From Streptomyces fildesensis (GTDB taxonomy: Bacteria > Actinomycetota > Actinomycetes > Streptomycetales > Streptomycetaceae): a DNA stretch of 64,000 bases. The stretch lies in NCBI RefSeq assembly GCF_016107395.1, contig NZ_JAAIKO010000040.1, positions 1 through 64,000 of the forward strand. Direction: 5' to 3'. The notes under the pieces are model-generated. The model was not told where the DNA came from. It made no database searches and was given only the letters and a program-made list of their open reading frames with translations. The position numbers and the translations under genes were made by a program. This document shows positions 49,989-59,543 of the stretch, in pieces; the first letter of the stretch is position 1; the number at the start of each line of letters is the position of its first letter.

Positions 49989-51400
49989 CGCGGGTCGTTC
50001 CCTTCGGTTTCGAGTGCGGATCGGGCCGCGGCGGTCCCGGACTGCAGGGCGCCGAGCGCGGCGGCCGCCTCCTCGGGGGTCCGCTCCCGCACCCGCGGTG
50101 CGGCCGGCTCGGCCGCCGCCTGGGCGGGCACGGCGTCGGCGCGGGCCCTGCGGCGGCGCTGCGGCAGGGCGTCGCCGTCCGGCGCGGGTTCATGGGTGAT
50201 GACGGCGGAGTCGCGCGCGGCGACGGGGGCCGCCGGCTGCGCCGTGGTGTGCGCGGCCGTGTGCGTCCGCGTGTGCGGCACGGGCCGCGCCTCCGCCGGC
50301 GCCTCCGGGCGGGTGGAGCGCGGAGTGCTGGCGGCGGGCGGCCGTTCGACCGGGTCGATCCGGCTGAGCAGGTGGTTCTTGACGAGCAGCACCGCGCGGA
50401 CGCCGCCGTAGGGCGACGGCGACGACAGGTCGACGGACAGGTCGAACTTCCGGGTCAGCTGGCCGATCGCGGCCAGCCCCATCCGGGGCGGGTCGCCCAG
50501 CTCGGACAGCAGGATCGGGTCACGTCCCGCCACCATCCGCTGCGCGTAGGCCCGTTCGTCCGTGGCCATGCCGACCCCGGCGTCGTCGATCGTGACCGAG
50601 ACGCCGTGGTGGGCGCGTTCGAGGTTCACCGTGACCTCGGTGTCCGGAGCGGAGTGCCGCAGCGCGTTGTCGAGGAGTTCGGCGACGATGATCGCGACGG
50701 GTTCCACGGCGTGCGAGACGAGCGCCATGCCCGGCTCCAGGTGGTTGTGGATCCGCACCCGGTGGTAGCCGACGAGCCGGGACTGGCCACCGGTCACCGC
50801 CTCCACCAGATGGGACTCCTCACGGGCCAGCCCCACCCAGGCACCGCACACCACGGCGGTGACCTGCGCGCGCCGCAGCGACTGCTCGTTCTCGTGGTCG
50901 AGGGCGAACAGCGTCTGCGACAACTCCGGGTCGTCGTAGCGCTGTTGCATGCCGCGCAGGACGTCCTGCAGCCGGTACAGCCCGGCCTGGATGTCCCGGG
51001 TGGCGCCGCGCATGCCCGCGCGGGCGGCCGCGTCGACCCGTTTGCGCTCCTGCGCCATGGCGGTCAGCAGCCCGTCCAGGACACTGTCCAGGCCCGCGCC
51101 AAGACCGGTGCCGGCGAGCTCCGGGTGGAGCGGCCCCGGCACCTGGATGTGCGGGTGGGCGGCGCGGGTGGCCTCGGCCGGCATGCGCTGGTTCGCCAAG
51201 TGGACGATCTCGGCGGTGAACGCGTCTGCGGAACGGCCGATTTCCTGCCGCGCGCCGTCCAGATGGGTGCGCAGGGCGGCGATCTCCTCGCCCTGCCGGG
51301 CCCGGTGACGGCGCGAGCGCAACAGCCCGCCCCCCAGGACGAACGCCAACACGGTCCCGGCGGCCAGGCCGCCGGCGGCCAGGTCCGGTATTTCGATCAT
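49985..51400 (-). CDS. cvnA: Conservon sensor histidine kinase-like protein CvnA
   Basis: A 471-residue membrane protein. One N-terminal membrane helix (GLAAGTVLAFVLGGGLL) is followed by a coiled helical part and an ATPase domain near 235-340: N-box ELLDNALRHS, G1 DDAGVGM, G2 PPRMGLAAIG. There is no clear phospho-accepting His in a standard H-box. The last 120 residues are Pro/Ala/Arg-rich and disordered. In S. coelicolor such proteins (rarA/CvnA) sit at the top of a membrane-bound GTPase complex that affects aerial growth. First gene of the operon, preceded by a 207-base intergenic region. Confidence 0.94.
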   Translation of the reverse strand: MIEIPDLAAGGLAAGTVLAFVLGGGLLRSRRHRARQGEEIAALRTHLDGARQEIGRSADAFTAEIVHLANQRMPAEATRAAHPHIQVPGPLHPELAGTGLGAGLDSVLDGLLTAMAQERKRVDAAARAGMRGATRDIQAGLYRLQDVLRGMQQRYDDPELSQTLFALDHENEQSLRRAQVTAVVCGAWVGLAREESHLVEAVTGGQSRLVGYHRVRIHNHLEPGMALVSHAVEPVAIIVAELLDNALRHSAPDTEVTVNLERAHHGVSVTIDDAGVGMATDERAYAQRMVAGRDPILLSELGDPPRMGLAAIGQLTRKFDLSVDLSSPSPYGGVRAVLLVKNHLLSRIDPVERPPAASTPRSTRPEAPAEARPVPHTRTHTAAHTTAQPAAPVAARDSAVITHEPAPDGDALPQRRRRARADAVPAQAAAEPAAPRVRERTPEEAAAALGALQSGTAAARSALETEGNDPR

Positions 51401-51549
51401 CGAATGGACCTCAGGGAGATCAGGGAGCGGGGGGAACGGGGCACCATCCGCCCCGAAAGCGGATCCGCACAGTACACACCGCGACCGACTGATCCCGCAC
51501 TGTTTTGAGGGAAGATCCTTTCGAATTTGGCCATTCGCGGGTCAGTTCT

Positions 51550-51565
51550 GTCCGAAGTGTCGGAC
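51550..51565. promoter_or_regulatory. Inverted repeat in the conservon promoter region
   Basis: GTCCGA (51550-51555) and TCGGAC (51560-51565) around AGTG, 150 bases upstream of cvnA and 42 bases beyond the stop of the exonuclease gene. The region is relatively AT-rich (TTTTGAGGGAAGATCCTTTC) and should hold the cvnA promoter. Confidence 0.35.
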
Positions 51566-51607
51566 TGCGCCTCGGCATTGTGAACGGCGCTCCTTTCGGA
51601 ACGCGCC

Positions 51608-52555
51608 CTAGTGCGCCTCGTCCAACGCGTCCAGCAGGCGCATCAGGGAACTGCCCAGACCCCACTGGGCGGCGAGGGCTTCGAGGACCTCGGGGTCGGC
51701 GGGCTCGGTGGGCAGGGCCGGGTTGAACGCGGGGAGCGGGACGTCGGGGGCGACCGTGACGACCTTGGGGGCGACGTCCAGGTAGTCCGAGGCCTCCAGG
51801 ATGCCCCGGCGCTTGGCGGGGGTGAGCTTGGAGACCGGGTCCGCGGCGGCACGCCGGACCCCGGCCAGGTCGCCGTGCTCGTTGATGAGCTGCGCGGCGG
51901 TCTTCTCGCCGATGCCCTTCACCCCCGGCAGGCCGTCGCTGGCGTCGCCGCGCAGCGCCGCGAAGTCGGCGTACTGGTCGGCACGGACGCCGTAGCGTTC
52001 GAGGATGACGTCCTCGGTGATGAAGTCGCAGTCGCCGACACCCTTGCGGGGGTAGAGCACGCGCACGCCGCGGGCGTCGTCGACCAGCTGGAACAGGTCG
52101 CGGTCACCGGTGACGATGTCGACCGCCCACAGGGCCTGGCCGGCGAGCGTCCCGATGACGTCGTCCGCCTCGTAACCGGCGACGCCGACGCGGGCGATGC
52201 CGATGGCGTCGAGGACGGCCTCGATGACGGGGACCTGCGGGGAGAGCGTGTCGGGGATCTCCTCGGTGTCCGGTCCCGACGCACCCTCGGGCGCCTCCTC
52301 GGCGACGCGGTGCGCCTTGTAGGAGGGGATGAGGTCGACCCGCCACTGCGGCCGCCAGTCGGCGTCCATGCAGGCGACGATCTCGTCCGGGCTGTGGTCG
52401 GTGACCAGCCGGGTGATGAAGTCCAGCAGCCCGCGCACCGCGTTGACGGGGGTGCCGTCGGGTGCCTTCACCGACTCCGGGACGCCGAAATAGGCGCGGA
52501 AGTACAGGCTCGCGGTGTCGAGCAGGAGCAGCTTGTTCGGGCGCGCGTCAGTCAC
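51608..52555 (-). CDS. 5'-3' exonuclease (FEN/PolI N-terminal type)
   Basis: A 315-residue structure-specific nuclease. LLLLDTASLYFRAYFG (first metal Asp), ACMDADWRPQWRVDLIPSYKAHR, GYEADDVIGTLAGQA and VDIVTGDRDLFQLVDD (metal-binding acids), GLPGVKGIGEKTAAQLI (helix-hairpin-helix that binds DNA). It lacks the polymerase domain, so it is a stand-alone flap nuclease used in replication and repair. GTG at 52555. Confidence 0.94.
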   Translation of the reverse strand: MTDARPNKLLLLDTASLYFRAYFGVPESVKAPDGTPVNAVRGLLDFITRLVTDHSPDEIVACMDADWRPQWRVDLIPSYKAHRVAEEAPEGASGPDTEEIPDTLSPQVPVIEAVLDAIGIARVGVAGYEADDVIGTLAGQALWAVDIVTGDRDLFQLVDDARGVRVLYPRKGVGDCDFITEDVILERYGVRADQYADFAALRGDASDGLPGVKGIGEKTAAQLINEHGDLAGVRRAAADPVSKLTPAKRRGILEASDYLDVAPKVVTVAPDVPLPAFNPALPTEPADPEVLEALAAQWGLGSSLMRLLDALDEAH

Positions 52556-52767
52556 GCGGCCAGCATGGCACGCCCGCGCGGGGTGATTCCGGCGCCGCCG
52601 CGCCGGGCCGCACGGCGCCCGCGGTGCTCTTGCGCCGAATGTGACGAGATATGACCTGAGTCACCGTTGCGTTTGGTTTGCATAAGGGGGGGCAGCCGCC
52701 GGACTTGAAGTGAGCGACCCACAAGCGGGGGCTGTGCGTCGCTCTTCCTGCGAGCCGCGAGGTATAT

Positions 52768-53652
52768 GTGTCAAGGCTGCAAGTTGAGCATCTGTACAAG
52801 GTCTTCGGGCGACAGCCCGAAGAAGCGGTCCGCCGGCTCGAAGCGGGCGCGGACCGCGACGAGCTGCGCGAGGACGGTGTCACACCAGCCGTCATCGATG
52901 CCTCCTTCGAGGTGAGCGAGGGCGAGGTCTTCGTCGTCATGGGCCTGTCCGGATCGGGCAAGTCCACCCTCCTGCGCACGCTCAACGGACTGCTTCCACC
53001 CACTGCCGGACGCGTACTGTTCGACGGCCAGGACCTCACCGCGCTGAACGACACCGAGCTGCGCCGCGTGCGCTCGCACAGCATCAGCATGGTCTTCCAG
53101 CACTTCGCGCTCTTCCCGCACCGCAGCGTGCTGGAGAACGCGGCCTACGGCCTCGAGGTGCAGGGCGTCGCCCGTGCCGAGCGTGAGCGCCGGGCCGGCG
53201 AGGCACTGGAGATGACCGGGCTCGGCGGCTGGGAGAAGTCCTGGCCCGACCAGCTGTCCGGCGGTATGCAGCAGCGGGTGGGCCTGGCCCGCGCGCTCGC
53301 CACCGAAGCCCCCGTCCTGCTGATGGACGAGGCGTTCAGCGCGCTGGACCCGCTGATCCGCCGCGAGATGCAGCAGCAGCTGGTGGACCTGCAGAAGACC
53401 CTGCACAAGACCATCGTCTTCATCACGCACGACCCCCACGAGGCGGTGCGCCTCGGGAACCGGATCGCGGTGATGCGCGACGGCCGGATCGTCCAGAACG
53501 GCACCGTCGAGGAACTCCTGCTGCAGCCCGCCGACGACTACGTCGCCTCCTTCATGGAGGACGTGGACCGCGGCCGGGCGCTGGCAGGCGTCAGCGCGGG
53601 CTCCGCCGGCACCCCGGGCAGCACCCTCGGAAAGGAGTCGGCCGATGCCTAG
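52768..53652 (+). CDS. Glycine-betaine/proline ABC transporter ATPase, ProV-like
   Basis: A 294-residue OpuAA/ProV-type ATPase. N-terminal KVFGRQPEEAVRRLEAG is the ProV signature; Walker A MGLSGSGKST, signature LSGGMQQRVGLARAL, Walker B VLLMDEAFSALDP, and switch FITHDPHEA. It lacks the usual C-terminal CBS pair, stopping near residue 294. It accumulates betaine or a related compatible solute, probably for osmotic adaptation. GTG at 52768, with GCGAGG five bases upstream. Eight-base overlap with the next gene. Confidence 0.92.
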   Translation: MSRLQVEHLYKVFGRQPEEAVRRLEAGADRDELREDGVTPAVIDASFEVSEGEVFVVMGLSGSGKSTLLRTLNGLLPPTAGRVLFDGQDLTALNDTELRRVRSHSISMVFQHFALFPHRSVLENAAYGLEVQGVARAERERRAGEALEMTGLGGWEKSWPDQLSGGMQQRVGLARALATEAPVLLMDEAFSALDPLIRREMQQQLVDLQKTLHKTIVFITHDPHEAVRLGNRIAVMRDGRIVQNGTVEELLLQPADDYVASFMEDVDRGRALAGVSAGSAGTPGSTLGKESADA

Positions 53653-55468
53653 GCTGCAACTCGGCGACTGGATCGACAGCGCCGTCACCTATCTGCGTGA
53701 CCACTTCGCCTGGCTCTTCGACATCATCACCAACGTCGTGTCCGGTATGTACGACGGCCTGGACGCCGTGCTCGGCGCGCCGGCACCGCTGCTGCTCGCG
53801 GGGATCCTCGCGGTCGTCGCCCTGTGGCTGCGCGGGCCCACCGCGGCCGTGCTCACCTTCGCCGGCTTCGCGCTCATCGACTCGATCCAGCAGTGGGACC
53901 AGGCGATGGCGACCCTGTCGCTGGTGCTGGTCGCCACGGTGATCACCATCGTGCTCGCGATACCGCTCGGCATCTGGGCGGCCCGTAACCGCACCGTCAG
54001 CGCGGTGCTGCGGCCGGTACTGGACTTCATGCAGACGATGCCCGCCTTCGTCTACCTGATCCCGGGCATCTTCTTCTTCGGCGTCGGCCAGGTGCCCGGC
54101 GTCATCTCCTGCATCGTCTTCGCGATCCCGCCGGGCGTCCGGATGACCGAACTGGGCATCCGGCAGGTCGACGGCGATCTCATCGAGGCCGCCGAGGCGT
54201 TCGGCACCACCTCGCGCAACACCCTGCTGCGGGTGCAGCTGCCGCTCGCGCTGCCGACCATCATGGCCGGCATCAACCAGGTCATCATGCTGGGCCTGTC
54301 CATGGTCGTGACCGCGGGCATGGTCGGCGGCGGAGGTCTGGGCGCATCGGTCTTCACCGCGATCAGCCAGGTCAACATCGGGCTGGGCTTCGAGGGCGGC
54401 ATCTCCGTCGTCATCCTGGCCATGTACCTGGACCGGATGACCTCCTCGCTCGGCACCCGGGTCTCACCGCTCGGCCGCCGCGCCACCGCGGCCCTGACGT
54501 CCGTCCGCGGTGCCAGCATCTGGAACTACCGGCCGCAGACCGGCATCGCGGTCGTCGGTGTGGTCGTCCTCGCCCTCGTGGCGGGCGGCATGAACATCTT
54601 CGGCGGCTCGGCCGACACGAACACCGCCGCCGCGGGCAAGAACGTCGGCGACGGCCGCTCGGTGAACATCGGCTACATCCCCTGGGACGAGGGCATCGCG
54701 TCCAGCTTCCTGTGGAAGGAAGCGCTGGAGGAGCGCGGCTACCAGCCCAAGCTCTCGCAGTACGACGTCGGTGCGCTCTACACCGGGCTGTCCGCCGGGA
54801 AGCTGGACTTCCAGACCGACGCCTGGCTGCCGACCACCCACCAGTCGTACTGGGACAAGTACAAGGACAGCCTGGACGACCTGGGCTCCTGGTACGGCCC
54901 GACCTCCCTCGAACTCTCCGTCCCCTCCTACGTCAAGGGCGTCGACTCGCTGGCCGACCTCAAGGGGCAGGGCGGCAAGTTCAAGGGCCGGATCATCGGC
55001 ATCGAGCCGGGCGCCGGCATGATGAAGGCGCTCAACGACAAGGTCCTCAAGCAGTACGGCCTGGAGGGCGAGTACCAGGTCACCACCGGCAGCACCGCGA
55101 GCATGCTGGCCCAGCTCGACCGGTCGCTGAAGGCCAAGGAGCCCGTCGTCGTCACCCTGTGGTCCCCGCACTGGGCCTACAGCAAGTACGACCTGAAGAA
55201 GCTCAAGGACCCGATGGGCGCCTGGGGCGCCGGTGACGGCCTGCACACCCTGACCCACAAGGGGTTCGCGGCCAAGGAGCCGCAGGTCGCCCAGTGGCTC
55301 AAGGACTTCAAGCTCACCGAGCCGCAACTCAGCAGTCTGGAGGCGGCCATCCAGGACGCCGGACAGAACCATGAGCAGGACGGCGTGCGCGCCTGGCTCA
55401 AGAAGAACCCCGGCCTGATCGACAAGATCGCGCCGGTGAAGAAGCCGGCGGCGGCCGCCAAGGGCTGA
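53645..55468 (+). CDS. Glycine-betaine transporter permease fused to binding protein (ProW-ProX)
   Basis: A 607-residue fusion. Residues about 40-295 are a ProW-type permease (LSLVLVATVITIVLAIPLGI, QTMPAFVYLIPGIFFFGVGQ, DLIEAAEAFGTT). A further membrane helix (GIAVVGVVVLALVAGGMNI) near 310 anchors an external OpuAC/ProX-like binding domain (VNIGYIPWDEGIASSFLWKE, TDAWLPTTHQSYWD, WYGPTSLELSVPSYVKG). The domain has Trp residues of the type that cage quaternary amines. Fusion fixes the binding protein to the channel. It is followed by a hairpin that also covers the next start. Confidence 0.92.
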   Translation: MPRLQLGDWIDSAVTYLRDHFAWLFDIITNVVSGMYDGLDAVLGAPAPLLLAGILAVVALWLRGPTAAVLTFAGFALIDSIQQWDQAMATLSLVLVATVITIVLAIPLGIWAARNRTVSAVLRPVLDFMQTMPAFVYLIPGIFFFGVGQVPGVISCIVFAIPPGVRMTELGIRQVDGDLIEAAEAFGTTSRNTLLRVQLPLALPTIMAGINQVIMLGLSMVVTAGMVGGGGLGASVFTAISQVNIGLGFEGGISVVILAMYLDRMTSSLGTRVSPLGRRATAALTSVRGASIWNYRPQTGIAVVGVVVLALVAGGMNIFGGSADTNTAAAGKNVGDGRSVNIGYIPWDEGIASSFLWKEALEERGYQPKLSQYDVGALYTGLSAGKLDFQTDAWLPTTHQSYWDKYKDSLDDLGSWYGPTSLELSVPSYVKGVDSLADLKGQGGKFKGRIIGIEPGAGMMKALNDKVLKQYGLEGEYQVTTGSTASMLAQLDRSLKAKEPVVVTLWSPHWAYSKYDLKKLKDPMGAWGAGDGLHTLTHKGFAAKEPQVAQWLKDFKLTEPQLSSLEAAIQDAGQNHEQDGVRAWLKKNPGLIDKIAPVKKPAAAAKG

Positions 55469-55512
55469 CCGGCTGCCCGGCCGCGCGACCTGACGGTGCG
55501 CGCCGGGCCCCG

Positions 55513-55567
55513 ACCACGCGCCGTACGGTAGGCCGGTGACTCATCGTCCTGCCGTACGGCGCGTGGT
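55513..55567 (+). promoter_or_regulatory. 20-base-pair hairpin enclosing a start codon
   Basis: ACCACGCGCCGTACGGTAGG (55513-55532) and CCTGCCGTACGGCGCGTGGT (55548-55567) pair over 20 bases with a single T-G wobble. The 15-base loop holds the GTG start of the metal-receptor-like gene (55536), and its likely ribosome-binding GTAGG is in the left arm. It could terminate the upstream transporter message, restrict translation of the downstream gene, or both. Confidence 0.85.
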
Positions 55568-56276
55568 TTCGCTTGTCCCCTCACTGACCGAGGCGGTGGC
55601 GGGGACCGCCCCCGGGCTGCTGGTCGGCGCGACCGACTGGTGCAGCCACCCGGCCGGTCTGGAGGTGACCCGGATCGGCGGGACCAAGAACCCGGACATC
55701 GCCCGGATCACCGCCCTCGCGCCCGACCTCGTGATCGCCAACGAGGAGGAGAACCGCGCACCGGACGTCGCCGAACTGCGAGCCGCCGGGGTGCCGGTCC
55801 TGGTCACCGAGATCCGCGACCTCGACCAGGCCTTCGCCGAACTCCACCGGGTGCTGGTCGACGGCTGCGGCCTGGAACGTCCCGGCTGGCTCGACGAGGC
55901 GGCGGCCGCCTGGCGCGCGCTGCCCGTCCCCGGGCGGCGGCTGCGCGCGGTCGTCCCGATCTGGCGGCGGCCCTGGATGGTGCTCGGCCGGGACACCTTC
56001 GCGGGCGATCTGCTCGCCCGGCTGGGCGTGGACAACGTGTACACGGAGCACGCCGACCGCTATCCGGCGATCCCCGTCGAGGAGCTGCGCGCCGCCGGCG
56101 CCGATCTGGTGGTGCTGCCCGACGAGCCGTACGCCTTCACCGCCGACGACGGCCCGGAAGCCTTCCCCGGCCTGCCCGCCGCGCTCGTCGGCGGCCGTCA
56201 CCTCACCTGGTACGGCCCCTCGCTCACGGCCGCGCCCGCCGCGCTCAGCGCGGCACTGCGAGCAGCGATCCGCTGA
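55536..56276 (+). CDS. Helical-backbone metal receptor-like protein (BtuF/cobalamin- or siderophore-binding fold), no signal peptide
   Basis: A 246-residue periplasmic-binding-fold (TroA-like) protein: VVSLVPSLTEAVAGTAPGLLVGATDWCSHP, GGTKNPDIARITALAPDLVIANEEENR, VTEIRDLDQAFAEL and DNVYTEHADRYPAIPVEELRAAGADLVVLPDEP. Cytoplasmic members of this fold are known in actinobacteria, and no lipobox or signal is seen, so it may bind a corrinoid, heme or metal chelate inside the cell. GTG at 55536 lies in the loop of the hairpin. The last 32 bases overlap the convergent TDT gene. Confidence 0.8.
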   Translation: MTHRPAVRRVVSLVPSLTEAVAGTAPGLLVGATDWCSHPAGLEVTRIGGTKNPDIARITALAPDLVIANEEENRAPDVAELRAAGVPVLVTEIRDLDQAFAELHRVLVDGCGLERPGWLDEAAAAWRALPVPGRRLRAVVPIWRRPWMVLGRDTFAGDLLARLGVDNVYTEHADRYPAIPVEELRAAGADLVVLPDEPYAFTADDGPEAFPGLPAALVGGRHLTWYGPSLTAAPAALSAALRAAIR

Positions 56277-57375
56277 GCAGCCCGCGCACCGTCCGCGTAC
56301 CGGCGACCGCCCAGGCCGCCACGAGGACGACGTACAGCGCGGCCGCGAGCCACGCGAAGGCGTCGAGGCCGGTGTGCCGGGCCAGGCCCGCGGCGCCCGT
56401 GACACAGGTGCCGACGGGGAAGGTGAAGGCCCACCACGTCATCGCGAACGGCATCCCGCGGCGTGCCGCCCGCACCACCAGCGCCGCGGCCAGCGCCAGC
56501 CAGAGCAGGGCGAAGCCCATCACCGGCACCCCGTACAGCACGGCGAACCCGCTCATGGCCGCCGCGTACGGTGCCTGGACGACGCCCGGTGCGGCGTCGG
56601 CGAGCTGGTTGACGGCCGTCGTGGACTGGCCGAGCGGGCCGAGGACCAGGAAGAGCGTCGGGGTCAGCGCGAGCGGCAGCGGCCCGTGCTGCACGAGCCG
56701 GCCCCAGATCAGCGGCAGCATCACCAGGGTGCCCAGCAGGCTCAGCCCGAACATCGCGTAGCAGCCCAGCAGCATCGCCTCCTGCCACTGGCCGGCGGGC
56801 AGATGCGCGATCAGCGCCGGGCCGAGCGCGGCCGACACCATCGGCGCCACCACCGGCAACAGCCAGACGGGAGAGGCACTGCCCGGCTCGACGCGGTGCC
56901 GGGTGATCATCAGATACGGGACCGTCGCCGCGATCAGCAGCCCGCTGACGGTGCCCGCCGTCCAGAGCACGGAGTCCGCGGCGACCGCGGCGGTCCGCCC
57001 GATCACGGGGGAGCCCAGGCTCAAAGTGCCGCCCCCGACCGCGAGCAGCGCCATCGGCAGACAGCCGTAGAACGGGGCGACGGCCGGGTCCAGCAGATGC
57101 CGGCGGGCCTGGTCGCCGTGGCGGAGCCAGTGCGCGGCACGGGCGGTGAGCAGCGTGGCCAGCAGTCCGGCGGAGAGCGCCCAGACGACGGTGCAGGCGG
57201 TGTGCAGACCGGGGACGCGCACCGGCAGGGCGGCGCCCGCGGTGGCGACGATGGCGGTGCCCATCACGGTGGCGTACCAGTTGGGACCGAGGTGACGCAG
57301 GGCGCCGGAGCGGATCTCCAGATCGTGGAGAGCGCGGGCCCGTACAGGGGCGAGGGTGGTTGCCATGCTGTCCAC
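56245..57375 (-). CDS. TDT-family transporter (TehA/Mae1/SLAC1-like)
   Basis: A 376-residue membrane protein with about ten hydrophobic helices: HLGPNWYATVMGTAIVATAG (family start), WALSAGLLATLLTARAAHWL, AMSGFAVLYGVPVMGFALLW, MTWWAFTFPVGTCVTG. The family moves C4-dicarboxylates, sulfite or anions. GTG at 57375 or ATG at 57366; the latter has a better-spaced GGGG. It is divergent from a LysR regulator that likely controls it. 3' end overlaps the receptor-like gene by 32 bases. Confidence 0.87.
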   Translation of the reverse strand: MDSMATTLAPVRARALHDLEIRSGALRHLGPNWYATVMGTAIVATAGAALPVRVPGLHTACTVVWALSAGLLATLLTARAAHWLRHGDQARRHLLDPAVAPFYGCLPMALLAVGGGTLSLGSPVIGRTAAVAADSVLWTAGTVSGLLIAATVPYLMITRHRVEPGSASPVWLLPVVAPMVSAALGPALIAHLPAGQWQEAMLLGCYAMFGLSLLGTLVMLPLIWGRLVQHGPLPLALTPTLFLVLGPLGQSTTAVNQLADAAPGVVQAPYAAAMSGFAVLYGVPVMGFALLWLALAAALVVRAARRGMPFAMTWWAFTFPVGTCVTGAAGLARHTGLDAFAWLAAALYVVLVAAWAVAGTRTVRGLLSGSLLAVPR

Positions 57376-57415
57376 GTTCCCCGCCCGGCGGCCCGGCCGG
57401 AAGGCGGCGCAGGTC

Positions 57416-57427
57416 TATGGGGGCATA
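57416..57427. promoter_or_regulatory. Candidate LysR-type binding site
   Basis: TATG-GGGG-CATA, a perfect 4-base inverted repeat (T...A spacing as in LysR boxes), in the 62-base divergent promoter space between the TDT and LysR genes. Confidence 0.4.
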
Positions 57428-57437
57428 ACCTGGGCTT

Positions 57438-58382
57438 ATGAGTTCAGACAGTGACACCGGTGACCGCGTCCCCCGGGCGGGCCTGGGCCACCGGGTGCCC
57501 GACCTCGGCGCGATGGAGCTGCTGCTCGCCGTCGCCCGGCTCGGCAGCCTCGGCCGGGCCGCCCGCGAGCTGGGCATCAGCCAGCCGGCCGCGAGCAGCC
57601 GGGTGCGGGCCGTGGAACGGCAGCTGGGCGTCGCGCTGGTGAACCGCTCGCCCACCGGCTCCACCCTCACCGACGCGGGCGCGCTGGTCACCGAGTGGGC
57701 GCGGCGGGTCGTGGAGGCGGCGGAGGCGTTCGACGCCGGAGCGCGGGCGCTGCGCACCCGCCGTGACTCCCGGCTGCGGGTCGCGGCGAGCATGACCATC
57801 GCCGAATATCTGCTGCCGGGGTGGCTGATCGTGCTGCACGGCCGGCACCCCGACACCGCCGTGTCGCTGTTCGCCGGGAACTCGGCGGACGTCGCGGAAC
57901 GTGTCATCAGCGGCGGCGCCGACCTCGGATTCGTCGAGGGGACGGATGTGCCGGGCGGTCTGGACGCGGCGGTCATCGCGCACGACCGGCTGGTCGTCGT
58001 GGTGGCGCCGTCGCACCGCTGGGCGCGGCGGCGCAAGCCGCTGTCCGCGGCCGAGCTCTCCGCCACCGCCTTCATCCTGCGCGAGCAGGGCTCCGGCACC
58101 CGCCAGGTGCTGGACGCCGCCCTCGCCGGACACGGCGGCCTCGCCGTACCGCTGCTCGAACTCGCCTCGACCACCGCGCTCAAGGGGGCCACGCTGAGCG
58201 GCGCGGGTCCGGCGGTGCTCAGCGAACTGGCGGTGGCCGACGAGCTGGCCGCCCGCCGGCTCGTCGAGGTCCCGGTGGAGGGCATCGCGCTGGAACGCGT
58301 CCTGCGCGCCGTCTGGCCCACCGGCCACCGCCCGACGGGACCCGCCCGCGACCTGCTGTCGCTCACCCGCCGGCCGGCGTGA
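57438..58382 (+). CDS. LysR-family transcriptional regulator
   Basis: A 314-residue regulator. Winged helix-turn-helix MELLLAVARLGSLGRAARELGISQPAASSRVRAVERQLG, then the wing SPTGSTLTDAGALV. The effector domain (about 95-300) shows RLRVAASMTIAEYLLPGWLI and GADLGFVEGT. The divergent transporter is the natural target. An 11-base-pair hairpin follows. Confidence 0.93.
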   Translation: MSSDSDTGDRVPRAGLGHRVPDLGAMELLLAVARLGSLGRAARELGISQPAASSRVRAVERQLGVALVNRSPTGSTLTDAGALVTEWARRVVEAAEAFDAGARALRTRRDSRLRVAASMTIAEYLLPGWLIVLHGRHPDTAVSLFAGNSADVAERVISGGADLGFVEGTDVPGGLDAAVIAHDRLVVVVAPSHRWARRRKPLSAAELSATAFILREQGSGTRQVLDAALAGHGGLAVPLLELASTTALKGATLSGAGPAVLSELAVADELAARRLVEVPVEGIALERVLRAVWPTGHRPTGPARDLLSLTRRPA

Positions 58383-58437
58383 CGGGACCTACGGCGGGAT
58401 ACACGACAGGACGAGCGGCGGGACCTGCGGCGGACGG

Positions 58438-58465
58438 GTGCCGGGCGGGCGGCACCGCCCGGCAC
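58438..58465 (+). terminator. Hairpin after LysR gene
   Basis: GTGCCGGGCGG (58438-58448) and CCGCCCGGCAC (58455-58465), loop GCGGCA. Confidence 0.75.
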
Positions 58466-58550
58466 ACCGCCCTGCCGGTCATGTGACCTGCCTGTAACCG
58501 CCGTACTTACGGGATTCTCATGCTGTGGCCTTAGGGTGACGGCCGTGACC

Positions 58551-59486
<936 letters not shown>

Positions 59487-59492
59487 CCGCGC

Positions 59493-59530
59493 GCCCGCCG
59501 GCCGCCGGAAACGGTGCCGGCGGGGCGGGC
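59493..59530. terminator. Bidirectional hairpin between convergent genes
   Basis: CCGCCGG (59502-59508) and CCGGCGG (59517-59523) with loop AAACGGTG; outer GCCCG/CGGGC arms extend it. Confidence 0.6.
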
Positions 59531-59543
59531 GGAGCCGGGGCGC

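Noticed and set aside
52640..52767. A riboswitch-like leader before the betaine transporter ATPase
   Set aside because: The region has short repeats but I could not find the conserved core of any known aptamer.
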